A DNA stretch of 34,229 nt from Candidatus Saccharibacteria bacterium UBA1932 (GTDB taxonomy: Bacteria > Patescibacteriota > Saccharimonadia > Saccharimonadales > Saccharimonadaceae). The stretch's first letter is position 1. Each line of letters starts with the position of its first letter. This document shows positions 24,077-31,466 of the stretch, in pieces. The notes beneath the pieces are model-generated. The model was not told where the DNA came from and made no database searches. It saw nothing but the letters and a program-made list of their open reading frames with translations. Where the stretch lies: the NCBI GenBank assembly GCA_002337095.1, contig DDFI01000009.1:1-34229 (forward strand), written 5' to 3'. A program made the translations under genes and the position numbers.

Positions 24077-25090
24077 TTATTCGGCATTCAATGTGCGACC
24101 GAGGTGCTTATATGCTTTTGGCGTCGCTCGACGGCCGCGCGGCGTGCGCTCGATAAAGCCAATCTGTAGCAAATATGGCTCATAAAAATCCTCAATCGTC
24201 GTCATTTCGTCGCCCGTCATCGCGGCCAATGTATTGAGCCCCACGGGATTCATGCCATAATGATCAATCATGCTCACCAACAGCTGTCGGTCGGCCGGGT
24301 CGAGGCCAAGCTCGTCAATCTCGAGCATATCTAGGGACCGACGCGTCAGACCGTCGTCGATCGTGCCATTACCGTGGACGTCAGCGTAGTCGCGTACTCG
24401 CTTGAGCAAGCGGTTGGCGATACGCGGCGTCAGGCGAGCACGAGTCGCCAGCAGGCGAGCGGCATCGGCGTCGATCTTGCTGTCTAGTATGCCCGCGGCT
24501 CGGGTAATGATCTGGGAGATTTCGTCTGGTGTATAGAATTCTAACCGATAGATATGGCCAAATCGGTCGCGTAGTGGCGCCGCCAGGCTGCCGGTCCGCG
24601 TGGTGGCGCCAATCACCGTAAAACGCGGCAGGTCGAGCCGCACACTGCGCGCCGCCGGGCCCTTGCCGATAACAATATCGAGTTTGAAATCTTCCATCGC
24701 CGCATACAGCACTTCCTCGATCGCGCGGCTTAGGCGATGGATCTCGTCGATAAACAACACATCGCCATCCTGCAAATTCGTCAGGATGCTCGCCAAATCA
24801 CCAGCGCGCTCAATCGCTGGGCCGGCCGTGACGCGGATGTTGGTGCCCATTTCATTGGCGATCACCGTCGCCATGGTGGTTTTGCCAAGGCCGGGCGGGC
24901 CGTACAGCAGCACGTGGTCAATCGGCTCGCCGCGCTTCTTGGCCGCATCGATGGCAAGTTTCAAATTCTTCTTCAGCCGCTCCTGCCCGATATACTCGCC
25001 AAACTGCTGCGGCCGCAGCGTCACCTCAATCCGCTGCTCCTCGCTATCCTCATCATGCACACTGGTATCAACAATCCGATCAATCGCCAT
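24077..25090 (-). CDS. ruvB: RuvB, Holliday junction motor
   Basis: The 337-aa AAA+ ATPase is normal length, with Walker A GPPGLGKTT near residue 65, Walker B LFIDEIHRL, sensor GATTRTG and a C-terminal winged helix ending FIERTPRGRRATPKAY. With RuvA it drives branch migration. It starts 3 nt after the stop of a deoxyribosyltransferase-like gene in the same operon as ruvA. Confidence 0.98.
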   Translation of the reverse strand: MAIDRIVDTSVHDEDSEEQRIEVTLRPQQFGEYIGQERLKKNLKLAIDAAKKRGEPIDHVLLYGPPGLGKTTMATVIANEMGTNIRVTAGPAIERAGDLASILTNLQDGDVLFIDEIHRLSRAIEEVLYAAMEDFKLDIVIGKGPAARSVRLDLPRFTVIGATTRTGSLAAPLRDRFGHIYRLEFYTPDEISQIITRAAGILDSKIDADAARLLATRARLTPRIANRLLKRVRDYADVHGNGTIDDGLTRRSLDMLEIDELGLDPADRQLLVSMIDHYGMNPVGLNTLAAMTGDEMTTIEDFYEPYLLQIGFIERTPRGRRATPKAYKHLGRTLNAE

Positions 25091-25093
25091 GGC

Positions 25094-25516
25094 TCATACT
25101 TCTTCTATTTCAGTAATTATTTCCTCGGCACTAGCTCGTCGCTGCACTACTTCATCGAAGTAAAAGATCGATGAGTGTGCCATTTCCCCTAGCAAATACA
25201 CTAGTGGCCGCCCGATCGTTTTGTTCAATGCGAGGGCGCCGCCTAGTTCAACGTACATACCTTTGCCCGGCTTTTCGTTATCAGTACAGATCACGTATAC
25301 ATCGCTATCGATGACGCCTTGCATGTCGAGTTGCGCGCGACGGGCCGCTTCTTCAGGGTTGTCAAGCTTTGCCTTGGCGCCGGCAAGTAATTTGTCACCC
25401 GTTTCGTTGTGTGTCCAGTCGTGGGTAATATGATGCCCCGCATCGACAAAAGACTGTTGCACTCGACGCACATATTCGATATCACTAATTTGTCCTGATA
25501 CAAAAATTTCTGCCAT
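25094..25516 (-). CDS. Nucleoside 2-deoxyribosyltransferase-like protein
   Basis: The 140-aa protein has a Rossmann-like NDT fold: start MAEIFVSGQISD, then ARRAQLDMQGVIDSDVYVICTDN, and catalytic-type Glu in GMYVELGGALALNK. The family exchanges bases between deoxyribosides or hydrolyses (d)NMPs. Shine-Dalgarno AAAGGA lies in the end of ruvA. Placement between ruvA and ruvB is unusual and suggests a nucleotide-salvage job linked to DNA repair. Confidence 0.8.
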   Translation of the reverse strand: MAEIFVSGQISDIEYVRRVQQSFVDAGHHITHDWTHNETGDKLLAGAKAKLDNPEEAARRAQLDMQGVIDSDVYVICTDNEKPGKGMYVELGGALALNKTIGRPLVYLLGEMAHSSIFYFDEVVQRRASAEEIITEIEEV

Positions 25517-25520
25517 ATGT

Positions 25521-26096
25521 CTATCCTTTCAATGCCTCTCTCACGCGGTCGCTGGTTGATAATTTCTGGTCGACATGCTCGAGCGCTTTGGTGGCGTCGC
25601 TCAAGCTATAGCCGAGGGCGATGAGCGCTTCGAGCGCTTCATCGCTGGTGTTAAGTTCGGTCTGGGCGCCGCCATCACTGCGCCTATACACAATCGGCAT
25701 GCCAACTTTGTCGCTGAGTTTTACCACCACGCTTTCGGCGGTTTTTTTGCCCACGCCCGAGGCCTTGGCCAGATAGACGCTGTCGCCATTGGCGATGGCA
25801 TTGCGCACATGTTCGGCCGCATCGAGGCTGAGGATGCTAAGCGCCGCCTTGGGGCCGACACCCTGCACGGTAATAAGCAGTTCGAATAGCTTTTTGGCCG
25901 CTAGGCTCGAGAACCCAAACAACTCTTGGGACTGCTCGCGAATATGGTGAAATGTGTAGAACTTCACCTCCTCGTCTAGACGAGCGGCATCAAAATCAAG
26001 CGCCGTCACGTTCACCTCGTACCCCACACCCTGCACGTCGATGATCACGCTGCCAGCAAATTTTTCGGCCACTACCCCGCGAACATGTGCAATCAT
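25521..26096 (-). CDS. ruvA: RuvA, Holliday junction recognition
   Basis: The 191-aa protein has domain I OB-fold (MIAHVRGVVAEKFAGSVIIDVQGVGYEV), two helix-hairpin-helix motifs (VQGVGPKAAL and ASGVGKKTAE) and a C-terminal UBA-like domain (EALIALGYSLSDATKAL) that binds RuvB. TGG-TACAAT ends 6 nt before the ATG, so it is the first gene of the ruvA-NDT-ruvB operon. Confidence 0.97.
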   Translation of the reverse strand: MIAHVRGVVAEKFAGSVIIDVQGVGYEVNVTALDFDAARLDEEVKFYTFHHIREQSQELFGFSSLAAKKLFELLITVQGVGPKAALSILSLDAAEHVRNAIANGDSVYLAKASGVGKKTAESVVVKLSDKVGMPIVYRRSDGGAQTELNTSDEALEALIALGYSLSDATKALEHVDQKLSTSDRVREALKG

Positions 26097-26102
26097 ACCC
26101 TT

Positions 26103-26111
26103 ATTGTACCA
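26103..26111 (-). promoter_or_regulatory. Extended -10 of the ruvA operon
   Basis: TGG-TACAAT on the minus strand, 6 nt before the ruvA ATG; predicted leaderless. Confidence 0.55.
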
Positions 26112-26117
26112 CAGGTG

Positions 26118-28505
26118 TTACGGAGCTTTTTTGCAGTTGGCAACATTGGTGGTGTAGCGAGTGCCATCAATTTGTGCCTGCGACACCATAACGACACGGC
26201 CCGTGGTAGTATCACAGGCCTGTACTGTGATGGGCGCCGTAGTCGTACCGGCCGGCTGACAGCTAGTGGTATCCATCGAGTACTTGGTGGCGTCGAATTG
26301 GCTTTGTTGAATGTTCGTAATCTTGCCCGAGGCAAGGTCGCATACTTGGATGCTTGGGTCGGTCGGCGCTTGGCAAGCGGTTATATCCTTCGACTGCGTT
26401 GTGCTATCAAATGCATCTTCGTCGATGGTTTCGATTTGTTTGGTCGTCGTGTTACATACCTGAATTTTGGCCACGGTTTTGGGCTGATCGCAGGTCGTCG
26501 TCGGCAACGCGTCGGCCCTAAAATATTCCTGATACGTCCCCTCAAAATTCCCGCTCGCTAGCCCGCCATTTGCCGTGCAGACGTATTTTTGGACGATATT
26601 GCCCGGTACGGTGAATTTCTCGTCGGTGGCAAGTAATTGCTGCATGGTTTTGCGCCAAATCGGCCCCGCCATACCCGAGCCGCCATTGCGCATGGCGCGG
26701 TTGTCGTTATTGCCCACCCACACACCCACCGCGAGGCTCGGCGTGTAGCCAATCGTCCAGGCATCGCGGCTATCGTTGGTCGTGCCAGTCTTTACCGCGG
26801 CGGTGCGCCCCGCTACTGTTAGCGAGCCGCCAAAAATCGGCGCGCGGGCAGCGTTATCGCTCAAAATACTCGAGATCAGGAATGCCCCCACCGGCGAAAT
26901 TGCGGTATGCGACTGCGGCTTATTGATATAAATCTGCTTATTAAATTTGTCGTTAATCTCGTGAATCACGGCAGTATCATACTGCTGGCCGCCATTAGCA
27001 AATGCAGCATAGGCGTTGGTCATTTCGTCCAGACGCGTCTCGGCAGAGCCCAGCGCCAACGGCAAGCCATAGCTCGCATCGTCTTTGAGCGTGGTGATAC
27101 CCAGCTCGCGGGCGCCCTGAATCGCCCGGTCGATACCGTAGGACTGCATCACCTCGACGCTGGGAATATTAAGCGACATACTGATCGCCTTGCGCACTGG
27201 CTCCTGGCCGCGACTGCTCTCGTTGCGATCGGCATCACGCGGGGTGTAACCGCCAAAATCTTTGACCTTATCAGCCAACACGGTCGCCGGTGTAATCACG
27301 CCGTTATCGAGCGCTTTGGCATAATAAATCGGCTTAAAACTACTCCCCGGCTGGCGCGCCGTCGTGGCCATATTTACCTTGCCCCACTCAGCGTTGCTCC
27401 AGTCGGCGCTGCCTACCAGCGCTCGAATCTCGCCCGATTTGGGATCGATAATTATCGCGCCCGCGTTGCTGCCGCCGTTGGCCTGAATGTAGGCCATATT
27501 TGCCGCCACACTCGCCTCGAGCGTGTCCTGCATGCCAAGATCCAGCGTCGTTTTGATCTGATAGCCGCTACGCATCACCTTGTCTTCGCCGTACTGCTGA
27601 TACAGCTTGTCTTTCACCATTTGCACAAAGTGTGGCGCCTTGGTTGGGCGCACTTCTTGCCGACCAACATATTTCAGCTGTTCCCCAAGTGCGGCTTGCT
27701 TGTCGGCCTCGGTGATAACACCAGTCGTCACCATCCGCGTCAGTACGGTCGTCTGGCGCTCCTTGGCAAACTGTGCATTACCACTAATTGGTGAGTAGGC
27801 GCTCGGCGCCGGCAATAATCCTACCAGCATGGCACTCTGCGCCAGGTCAAGTTTATCAGGAGTGGTGCCAAAATACACCTTAGCCGCTTCCTGAATCCCA
27901 AATGAATTTTCTCCGTAATACACCGAGTTCAGGTACATATCCAGGATATCGTCCTTGCTATACGTCTGCTCAATCGCTACGCTCATGGCTAACTCTTGGT
28001 ACTTACGAAATAGGCTGTGCTCATCACTCAGCAGCGTATTTTTGGCCAGCTGCTGCGTGATTGTCGAGCCGCCGCCATAGCGCGTAAACGCCGCCCGCAC
28101 AATGCTCAATAGATTAAAACCTCCGTGCGTATAAAAATCCTTGTCCTCGCTCGCGATCAACGCTTTTTTCATGCTATCTGATATTTGGCTGAGTGGCACC
28201 AGCGCGCGATTACCGGCACGCCCTTCGCTGTAGAATTCTTTGCCCTGCTGATCCAGGAGAATAACACCAGTGTTGTTGCGGTTCATCAGCCGCTCTTTGT
28301 CGGCGATGTCATTGGCATACATCACATACGTAATTAGCGGCACCAAAATCATAATTAGCAGAATTGGCGCGGCAATCACGGCAATTTTCTTTTTGCGACT
28401 TAGCCGCCAAAACCAATTAAACCGCCGCCGCACGCCGCGCTTAGCCTGACGCACCGGGGTGATTTTTGTGTATTTGCCGTTTCGAATGGGTGGTTTTTTC
28501 ATCAA
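26118..28505 (-). CDS. Class A penicillin-binding protein with Cys-repeat tail
   Basis: The 795-aa bifunctional PBP has a basic cytoplasmic N-terminus, a span at about 40-63, and a GT51 glycosyltransferase domain with catalytic-type Glu120 (ASEDKDFYTHGGF). The transpeptidase domain has nucleophile Ser388 (SSFK), SLN and KTGTTND near residue 572. It polymerises and cross-links peptidoglycan. The last 155 residues are four Cys-bounded units of about 32-42 residues (pattern V-x-A/V-C..T..I..FD..C), eight cysteines in all, a tail not found in common PBP1A/1B. A palindromic operator-like site overlaps its promoter. Confidence 0.95.
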   Translation of the reverse strand: MMKKPPIRNGKYTKITPVRQAKRGVRRRFNWFWRLSRKKKIAVIAAPILLIMILVPLITYVMYANDIADKERLMNRNNTGVILLDQQGKEFYSEGRAGNRALVPLSQISDSMKKALIASEDKDFYTHGGFNLLSIVRAAFTRYGGGSTITQQLAKNTLLSDEHSLFRKYQELAMSVAIEQTYSKDDILDMYLNSVYYGENSFGIQEAAKVYFGTTPDKLDLAQSAMLVGLLPAPSAYSPISGNAQFAKERQTTVLTRMVTTGVITEADKQAALGEQLKYVGRQEVRPTKAPHFVQMVKDKLYQQYGEDKVMRSGYQIKTTLDLGMQDTLEASVAANMAYIQANGGSNAGAIIIDPKSGEIRALVGSADWSNAEWGKVNMATTARQPGSSFKPIYYAKALDNGVITPATVLADKVKDFGGYTPRDADRNESSRGQEPVRKAISMSLNIPSVEVMQSYGIDRAIQGARELGITTLKDDASYGLPLALGSAETRLDEMTNAYAAFANGGQQYDTAVIHEINDKFNKQIYINKPQSHTAISPVGAFLISSILSDNAARAPIFGGSLTVAGRTAAVKTGTTNDSRDAWTIGYTPSLAVGVWVGNNDNRAMRNGGSGMAGPIWRKTMQQLLATDEKFTVPGNIVQKYVCTANGGLASGNFEGTYQEYFRADALPTTTCDQPKTVAKIQVCNTTTKQIETIDEDAFDSTTQSKDITACQAPTDPSIQVCDLASGKITNIQQSQFDATKYSMDTTSCQPAGTTTAPITVQACDTTTGRVVMVSQAQIDGTRYTTNVANCKKAP

Positions 28506-28530
28506 TCGTACTCGTTTCTGTGAGTAGAAT

Positions 28531-28551
28531 TACTACATATGTAGTATACCA
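28531..28551 (-). promoter_or_regulatory. PBP promoter overlapped by a TACA-TA-TGTA palindrome
   Basis: The extended -10 TGG-TATACT (28543-28551, minus strand) is overlapped by the perfect 16-bp palindrome TACTACATATGTAGTA (28531-28546), which covers the expected transcription start. TACA-nn-TGTA is the known recognition pattern of BlaI/MecI/CopY repressors. The message leader would be about 33 nt without a Shine-Dalgarno. Confidence 0.55.
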
Positions 28552-28560
28552 CTTTCGTGG

Positions 28561-29037
28561 CTATTCGTGGCCTAGCACAAATCCGCACATAATGGCCGCC
28601 GCCAGCGCATCGGCACAGTCATCTGGCTTCGGCACTTCGGCAAGCCCCAGTTGAATCCGCACCATTTCTTGGACCTGTTTTTTGGTGGCGCGGCCATAGC
28701 CAGTCATAGTCTGCTTGATCTGAAGTGGCGTGTATTCCTCGAGCCGCAGCCGCGCCTGCTGGCCGGTCAGCATCGCCACGCCACGGGCATGGCTGACGCT
28801 CATCGCTGTGGTGACATTCTGCGCAAAATACAGTTTCTCGATCGCCATCACTTCTGGCTTGGTCTCGGCAATAATTTCAGACAGGCCATTATAAATTTCC
28901 TCGAGCCGCTCTGGCAGCGGCGTATGCGCTGGTGTCGTAATAACACCCGCCGTCACCAAACGTGTGCGCCCACGCACCACGTCGATCACACCAAACCCAA
29001 GGATGCCCGTGCCAGGATCGATACCAATAATTCTCAT
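28561..29037 (-). CDS. ruvC: RuvC, Holliday junction resolvase
   Basis: The protein is 158 aa from the ATG at 29037 (MRIIGIDPG), chosen over a longer frame because RuvC starts exactly at this motif and TATACT ends 6 nt before it. Acidic active-site residues are visible: Asp7 (GIDPGTG), Glu in EKLYFAQN and Asp pair in KPDDCADALA. It cuts junctions moved by RuvAB. It is separated from ruvA-ruvB by the PBP gene. Confidence 0.97.
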   Translation of the reverse strand: MRIIGIDPGTGILGFGVIDVVRGRTRLVTAGVITTPAHTPLPERLEEIYNGLSEIIAETKPEVMAIEKLYFAQNVTTAMSVSHARGVAMLTGQQARLRLEEYTPLQIKQTMTGYGRATKKQVQEMVRIQLGLAEVPKPDDCADALAAAIMCGFVLGHE

Positions 29038-29043
29038 ACCACT

Positions 29044-29049
29044 AGTATA
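29044..29049 (-). promoter_or_regulatory. ruvC -10 box
   Basis: TATACT on the minus strand ends 6 nt before the ruvC ATG; predicted leaderless. Confidence 0.5.
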
Positions 29050-29051
29050 GG

Positions 29052-30614
29052 TTATTTGCGACGAGACACGAAATCGCCGTGCAACCGGCGCGCCATTCGA
29101 CGTAGTTCGCTCCGCCACTCCCACGCGCCATAACTCACCGCGACCAGTCCCAGCCCGCCAAGTGTCCACCAGGCGCTAAATGTCTTGTCACCCACCGGTG
29201 TTGGCTGCACCGCAAAATCGGCTTTTGGCATATCGCTAATTGCAAGGTTGCGGCAACGGTTGGTGTCAGGGTTGCGCTCCTGGCCGGGCTTGCAGGGCGC
29301 AAGATCGTCGGTGCTAGCGATCTGTTTGCAGCGCCCAGTAGCGGGGTTACGAAATTGATCCTCGGCGCACGCCTTAATACTGGACGCCGCGACTGCCAGG
29401 TTGCGGCAGCGACCAGTTTCTTCGCTACGATACTGATCATCGCGGCATGGCACCCTGCCATCAGTCACCGCTAGGCTACGGCAACGACCCGTTTCGGCAC
29501 TACGATATTGGCCATCGCGGCATTCTGCGAGCGCACCGACAGTCGTAGTTGGTGGCGCAACAACAAAGTCCGCAGCCTGACCAACTGGCCGCGGCCACGC
29601 CCATTTCCACACGCCATCACTACTGTCAAATGCCCACGATTGCCCATCATGCGCCGCGACGTTTATGGTATCGTAGGCCACATCAGTCGCGGCATACACC
29701 TGCACCCCATAGCTATCCTCTAGCCACACATGCCCCGACGACGGCACGTCCAGCCAAGCGTCATCACTCCGCGCTTCGATACTGCGGCAGTCACCCACCG
29801 CGAGCATCCCAGCCAGCGGTACGGCATTGGCGATGCCAACACTCACGTTGGCCGCACCCAGCCGCAGCCGATACAAGTCTAGCGCCACCGGTGTGTCGCC
29901 CAGGTTGCAAAGCTTTACAAATTCGCGGCAATCTGCGGCGTCTTCGGTGGGCCCGCACACCCTGGTATTGGCAAACACCTCGCGCACGCGCAGTGGCGAA
30001 TCCAGCGGCGGCGCATATAAACCACCAAACTTTGGCTGGGCACCACTTGTCAAAAAATCATTCGTCGTCGTATAGCCGGTAGTCGTCTGGCGAAGCGTGT
30101 AGGCGATGCCATTCGCGAACGCCATCGATTTGGTCGGCGTCTCGTACACGCCAGGCACCCCAAGCGTCAGGCTGGTTGGCGCCGGCAGGTCATTTGGTAG
30201 CATCAAGGTCAAATCACGCTCCGTGGTAGCGCCGTCGCGGGCAATCATCAGGTGTTTCTTGGGCAGCGCATAGCCCACTAGTCGCTGTTCGATTGGCTGC
30301 AACTTACCATCCTGCATCACCCGCACCGTCACGCGCCAGCCATCTAGGCGAATCATATCCGATGATTTATTGTAGAGTTCTAGATAATCCAGCTGCCCCG
30401 CTACAAATTGATAGCCCGTGATAATCACCTCGCCCACGGGCAGCGGCGTGGGCGGATCAAGCGTCACCGGCGTAGGCAGTAACGCGGGCGTCACCTCGAG
30501 CGGCTGCGACACCTCGCGAGGCGCAGGCGGCGCGGCCTGCAGGGCATAGCTCGGCACGCTCTGCCCCACATTCGCTATTATTACCAGCACAAAAAACAGA
30601 CGTATTCGTCGCAT
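29052..30614 (-). CDS. Surface protein with lamin-tail domains and Cys repeats
   Basis: The 520-aa protein has a signal peptide (residues 1-25, RIRLFFVLVIIANVG). A lamin-tail-type domain spans about 65-180 (VIITGYQFVAGQLDYLELYNKS..IRLDGWRV), and a second about 205-310 (VREVFANTRVCG..CREFVKLCNLGDTPVALDLYRLRLG). Four Cys repeats of about 24 residues follow (about 360-460), then a membrane span near the C-terminus (WWTLGGLGLVAVSYGAWEW) with a basic end. It is thus probably anchored at the C-terminus and displayed outside. Shine-Dalgarno AAGGCGAGG precedes the ATG. LTDs in bacteria occur on secreted nucleases and adhesins; no nuclease domain is seen, so adhesion is the likelier role (inference). 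Confidence 0.85.
   Translation of the reverse strand: MRRIRLFFVLVIIANVGQSVPSYALQAAPPAPREVSQPLEVTPALLPTPVTLDPPTPLPVGEVIITGYQFVAGQLDYLELYNKSSDMIRLDGWRVTVRVMQDGKLQPIEQRLVGYALPKKHLMIARDGATTERDLTLMLPNDLPAPTSLTLGVPGVYETPTKSMAFANGIAYTLRQTTTGYTTTNDFLTSGAQPKFGGLYAPPLDSPLRVREVFANTRVCGPTEDAADCREFVKLCNLGDTPVALDLYRLRLGAANVSVGIANAVPLAGMLAVGDCRSIEARSDDAWLDVPSSGHVWLEDSYGVQVYAATDVAYDTINVAAHDGQSWAFDSSDGVWKWAWPRPVGQAADFVVAPPTTTVGALAECRDGQYRSAETGRCRSLAVTDGRVPCRDDQYRSEETGRCRNLAVAASSIKACAEDQFRNPATGRCKQIASTDDLAPCKPGQERNPDTNRCRNLAISDMPKADFAVQPTPVGDKTFSAWWTLGGLGLVAVSYGAWEWRSELRRMARRLHGDFVSRRK
29235..29530 (-). repeat. Four tandem Cys-repeat units in the lamin-tail protein
   Basis: Each unit encodes C-x12-C with the pattern C-x2-x-Q-[YFE]-R-[SN]-x2-T-[GN]-R-C followed by K/R-x-[LI]-A; unit length is about 23-26 codons. 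Units 1 and 2 are nearly identical in their cores (CRDGQYRSAETGRC and CRDDQYRSEETGRC), pointing to recent duplication. Confidence 0.85.
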
Positions 30615-30647
30615 CCTCGCCTTATCCCTTACCTACTAATTGTCTCT

Positions 30648-30656
30648 GTTATATCA
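30648..30656 (-). promoter_or_regulatory. Extended -10 of the lamin-tail gene
   Basis: TGA-TATAAC on the minus strand, about 33 bp before the ATG, leaving a short leader with a Shine-Dalgarno. Confidence 0.45.
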
Positions 30657-30685
30657 AAGATGCAGCTACGGCGTCAAGCATAAGC

Positions 30686-31414
30686 CTACGCTTCGTCGAC
30701 ATCGACCGTAATATCGGCATTGGTGTGTACATTCACCACATCGTCAAGCTCGTCAAGCGCATCAAGCACCTTCAGCACCTTGCGCGCCGTTTCTGCATCG
30801 TCAATCGGCACCATGGCATTGGGCACATATTGCAGCTCGGCCTCGCGAATCGGCAGCCCCGATAGCGCCAGCGCCTCGCGCACCCGAGCCAGCTCTCGCT
30901 GCTCGGTATACACCGTCATACCCTCGTCTTCCTCAACCGCATCCTCCGCGCCCGCATCCAGGATCGTCAGCAGCGCATCCTCGCCGGTTGTCGCCACACG
31001 AATCACGCCCTTGCGGGTAAACTGAAACATCACACTGCCGGCATCAGCAATACTGCCGCCGTTTTTCGTAAGCGCCGTGCGCACTTCGGGATAGGTGCGA
31101 TTTTTGTTGTCAGTAGCGGTCTCGACAATAATACCCACGCCGCCCGGTCCATAGCCCTCGTAGGTCACTTCCTCGAGCACCGCTGCATTTTTGTCGTTGA
31201 CGCGGTCGATCGCACGCTGAATATTAGCATTTGGCATATTGGCCTGCTTGGCTTTTTCGATCGCCAGCGCCAGCGCCGGATTCATACTTGCATCGGTACC
31301 GCTACGCGCGGCGATGGCAATTTGGTTGCCGATTTTTGTAAATATTGCCCCACGCTTGGCATCTTTGGCGCCTTTTTCGCGTTTGATTGTCGACCATTTG
31401 CTGTGTCCTGACAT
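30686..31414 (-). CDS. yebC: YebC/TACO1 family protein
   Basis: The 242-aa protein is normal length, starting MSGHSKWSTIKREKGAKDAKRG, the signature YebC N-terminus, with VTYEGYGPGGVGIIVE near residue 90. Family members act as transcription regulators or help translation of proline-rich stretches. A GGAG Shine-Dalgarno and TGG-TATACT (31456-31464) lie upstream. In many bacteria yebC adjoins ruvC; here the lamin-tail gene lies between them. Confidence 0.97.
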   Translation of the reverse strand: MSGHSKWSTIKREKGAKDAKRGAIFTKIGNQIAIAARSGTDASMNPALALAIEKAKQANMPNANIQRAIDRVNDKNAAVLEEVTYEGYGPGGVGIIVETATDNKNRTYPEVRTALTKNGGSIADAGSVMFQFTRKGVIRVATTGEDALLTILDAGAEDAVEEDEGMTVYTEQRELARVREALALSGLPIREAELQYVPNAMVPIDDAETARKVLKVLDALDELDDVVNVHTNADITVDVDEA

Positions 31415-31455
31415 AGCTACTTCTCCGTCAAATGTTGTACTTGTAATTACTCGTT

Positions 31456-31464
31456 AGTATACCA
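31456..31464 (-). promoter_or_regulatory. Extended -10 of yebC
   Basis: TGG-TATACT on the minus strand, 41 bp before the ATG. It lies just before the comEC stop at 31467. Confidence 0.5.
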
Positions 31465-31466
31465 GA

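Noticed and set aside
26907..27794. 295-codon plus-strand frame inside the PBP gene
   Set aside because: Antisense shadow of the transpeptidase domain, with no promoter or ribosome site.
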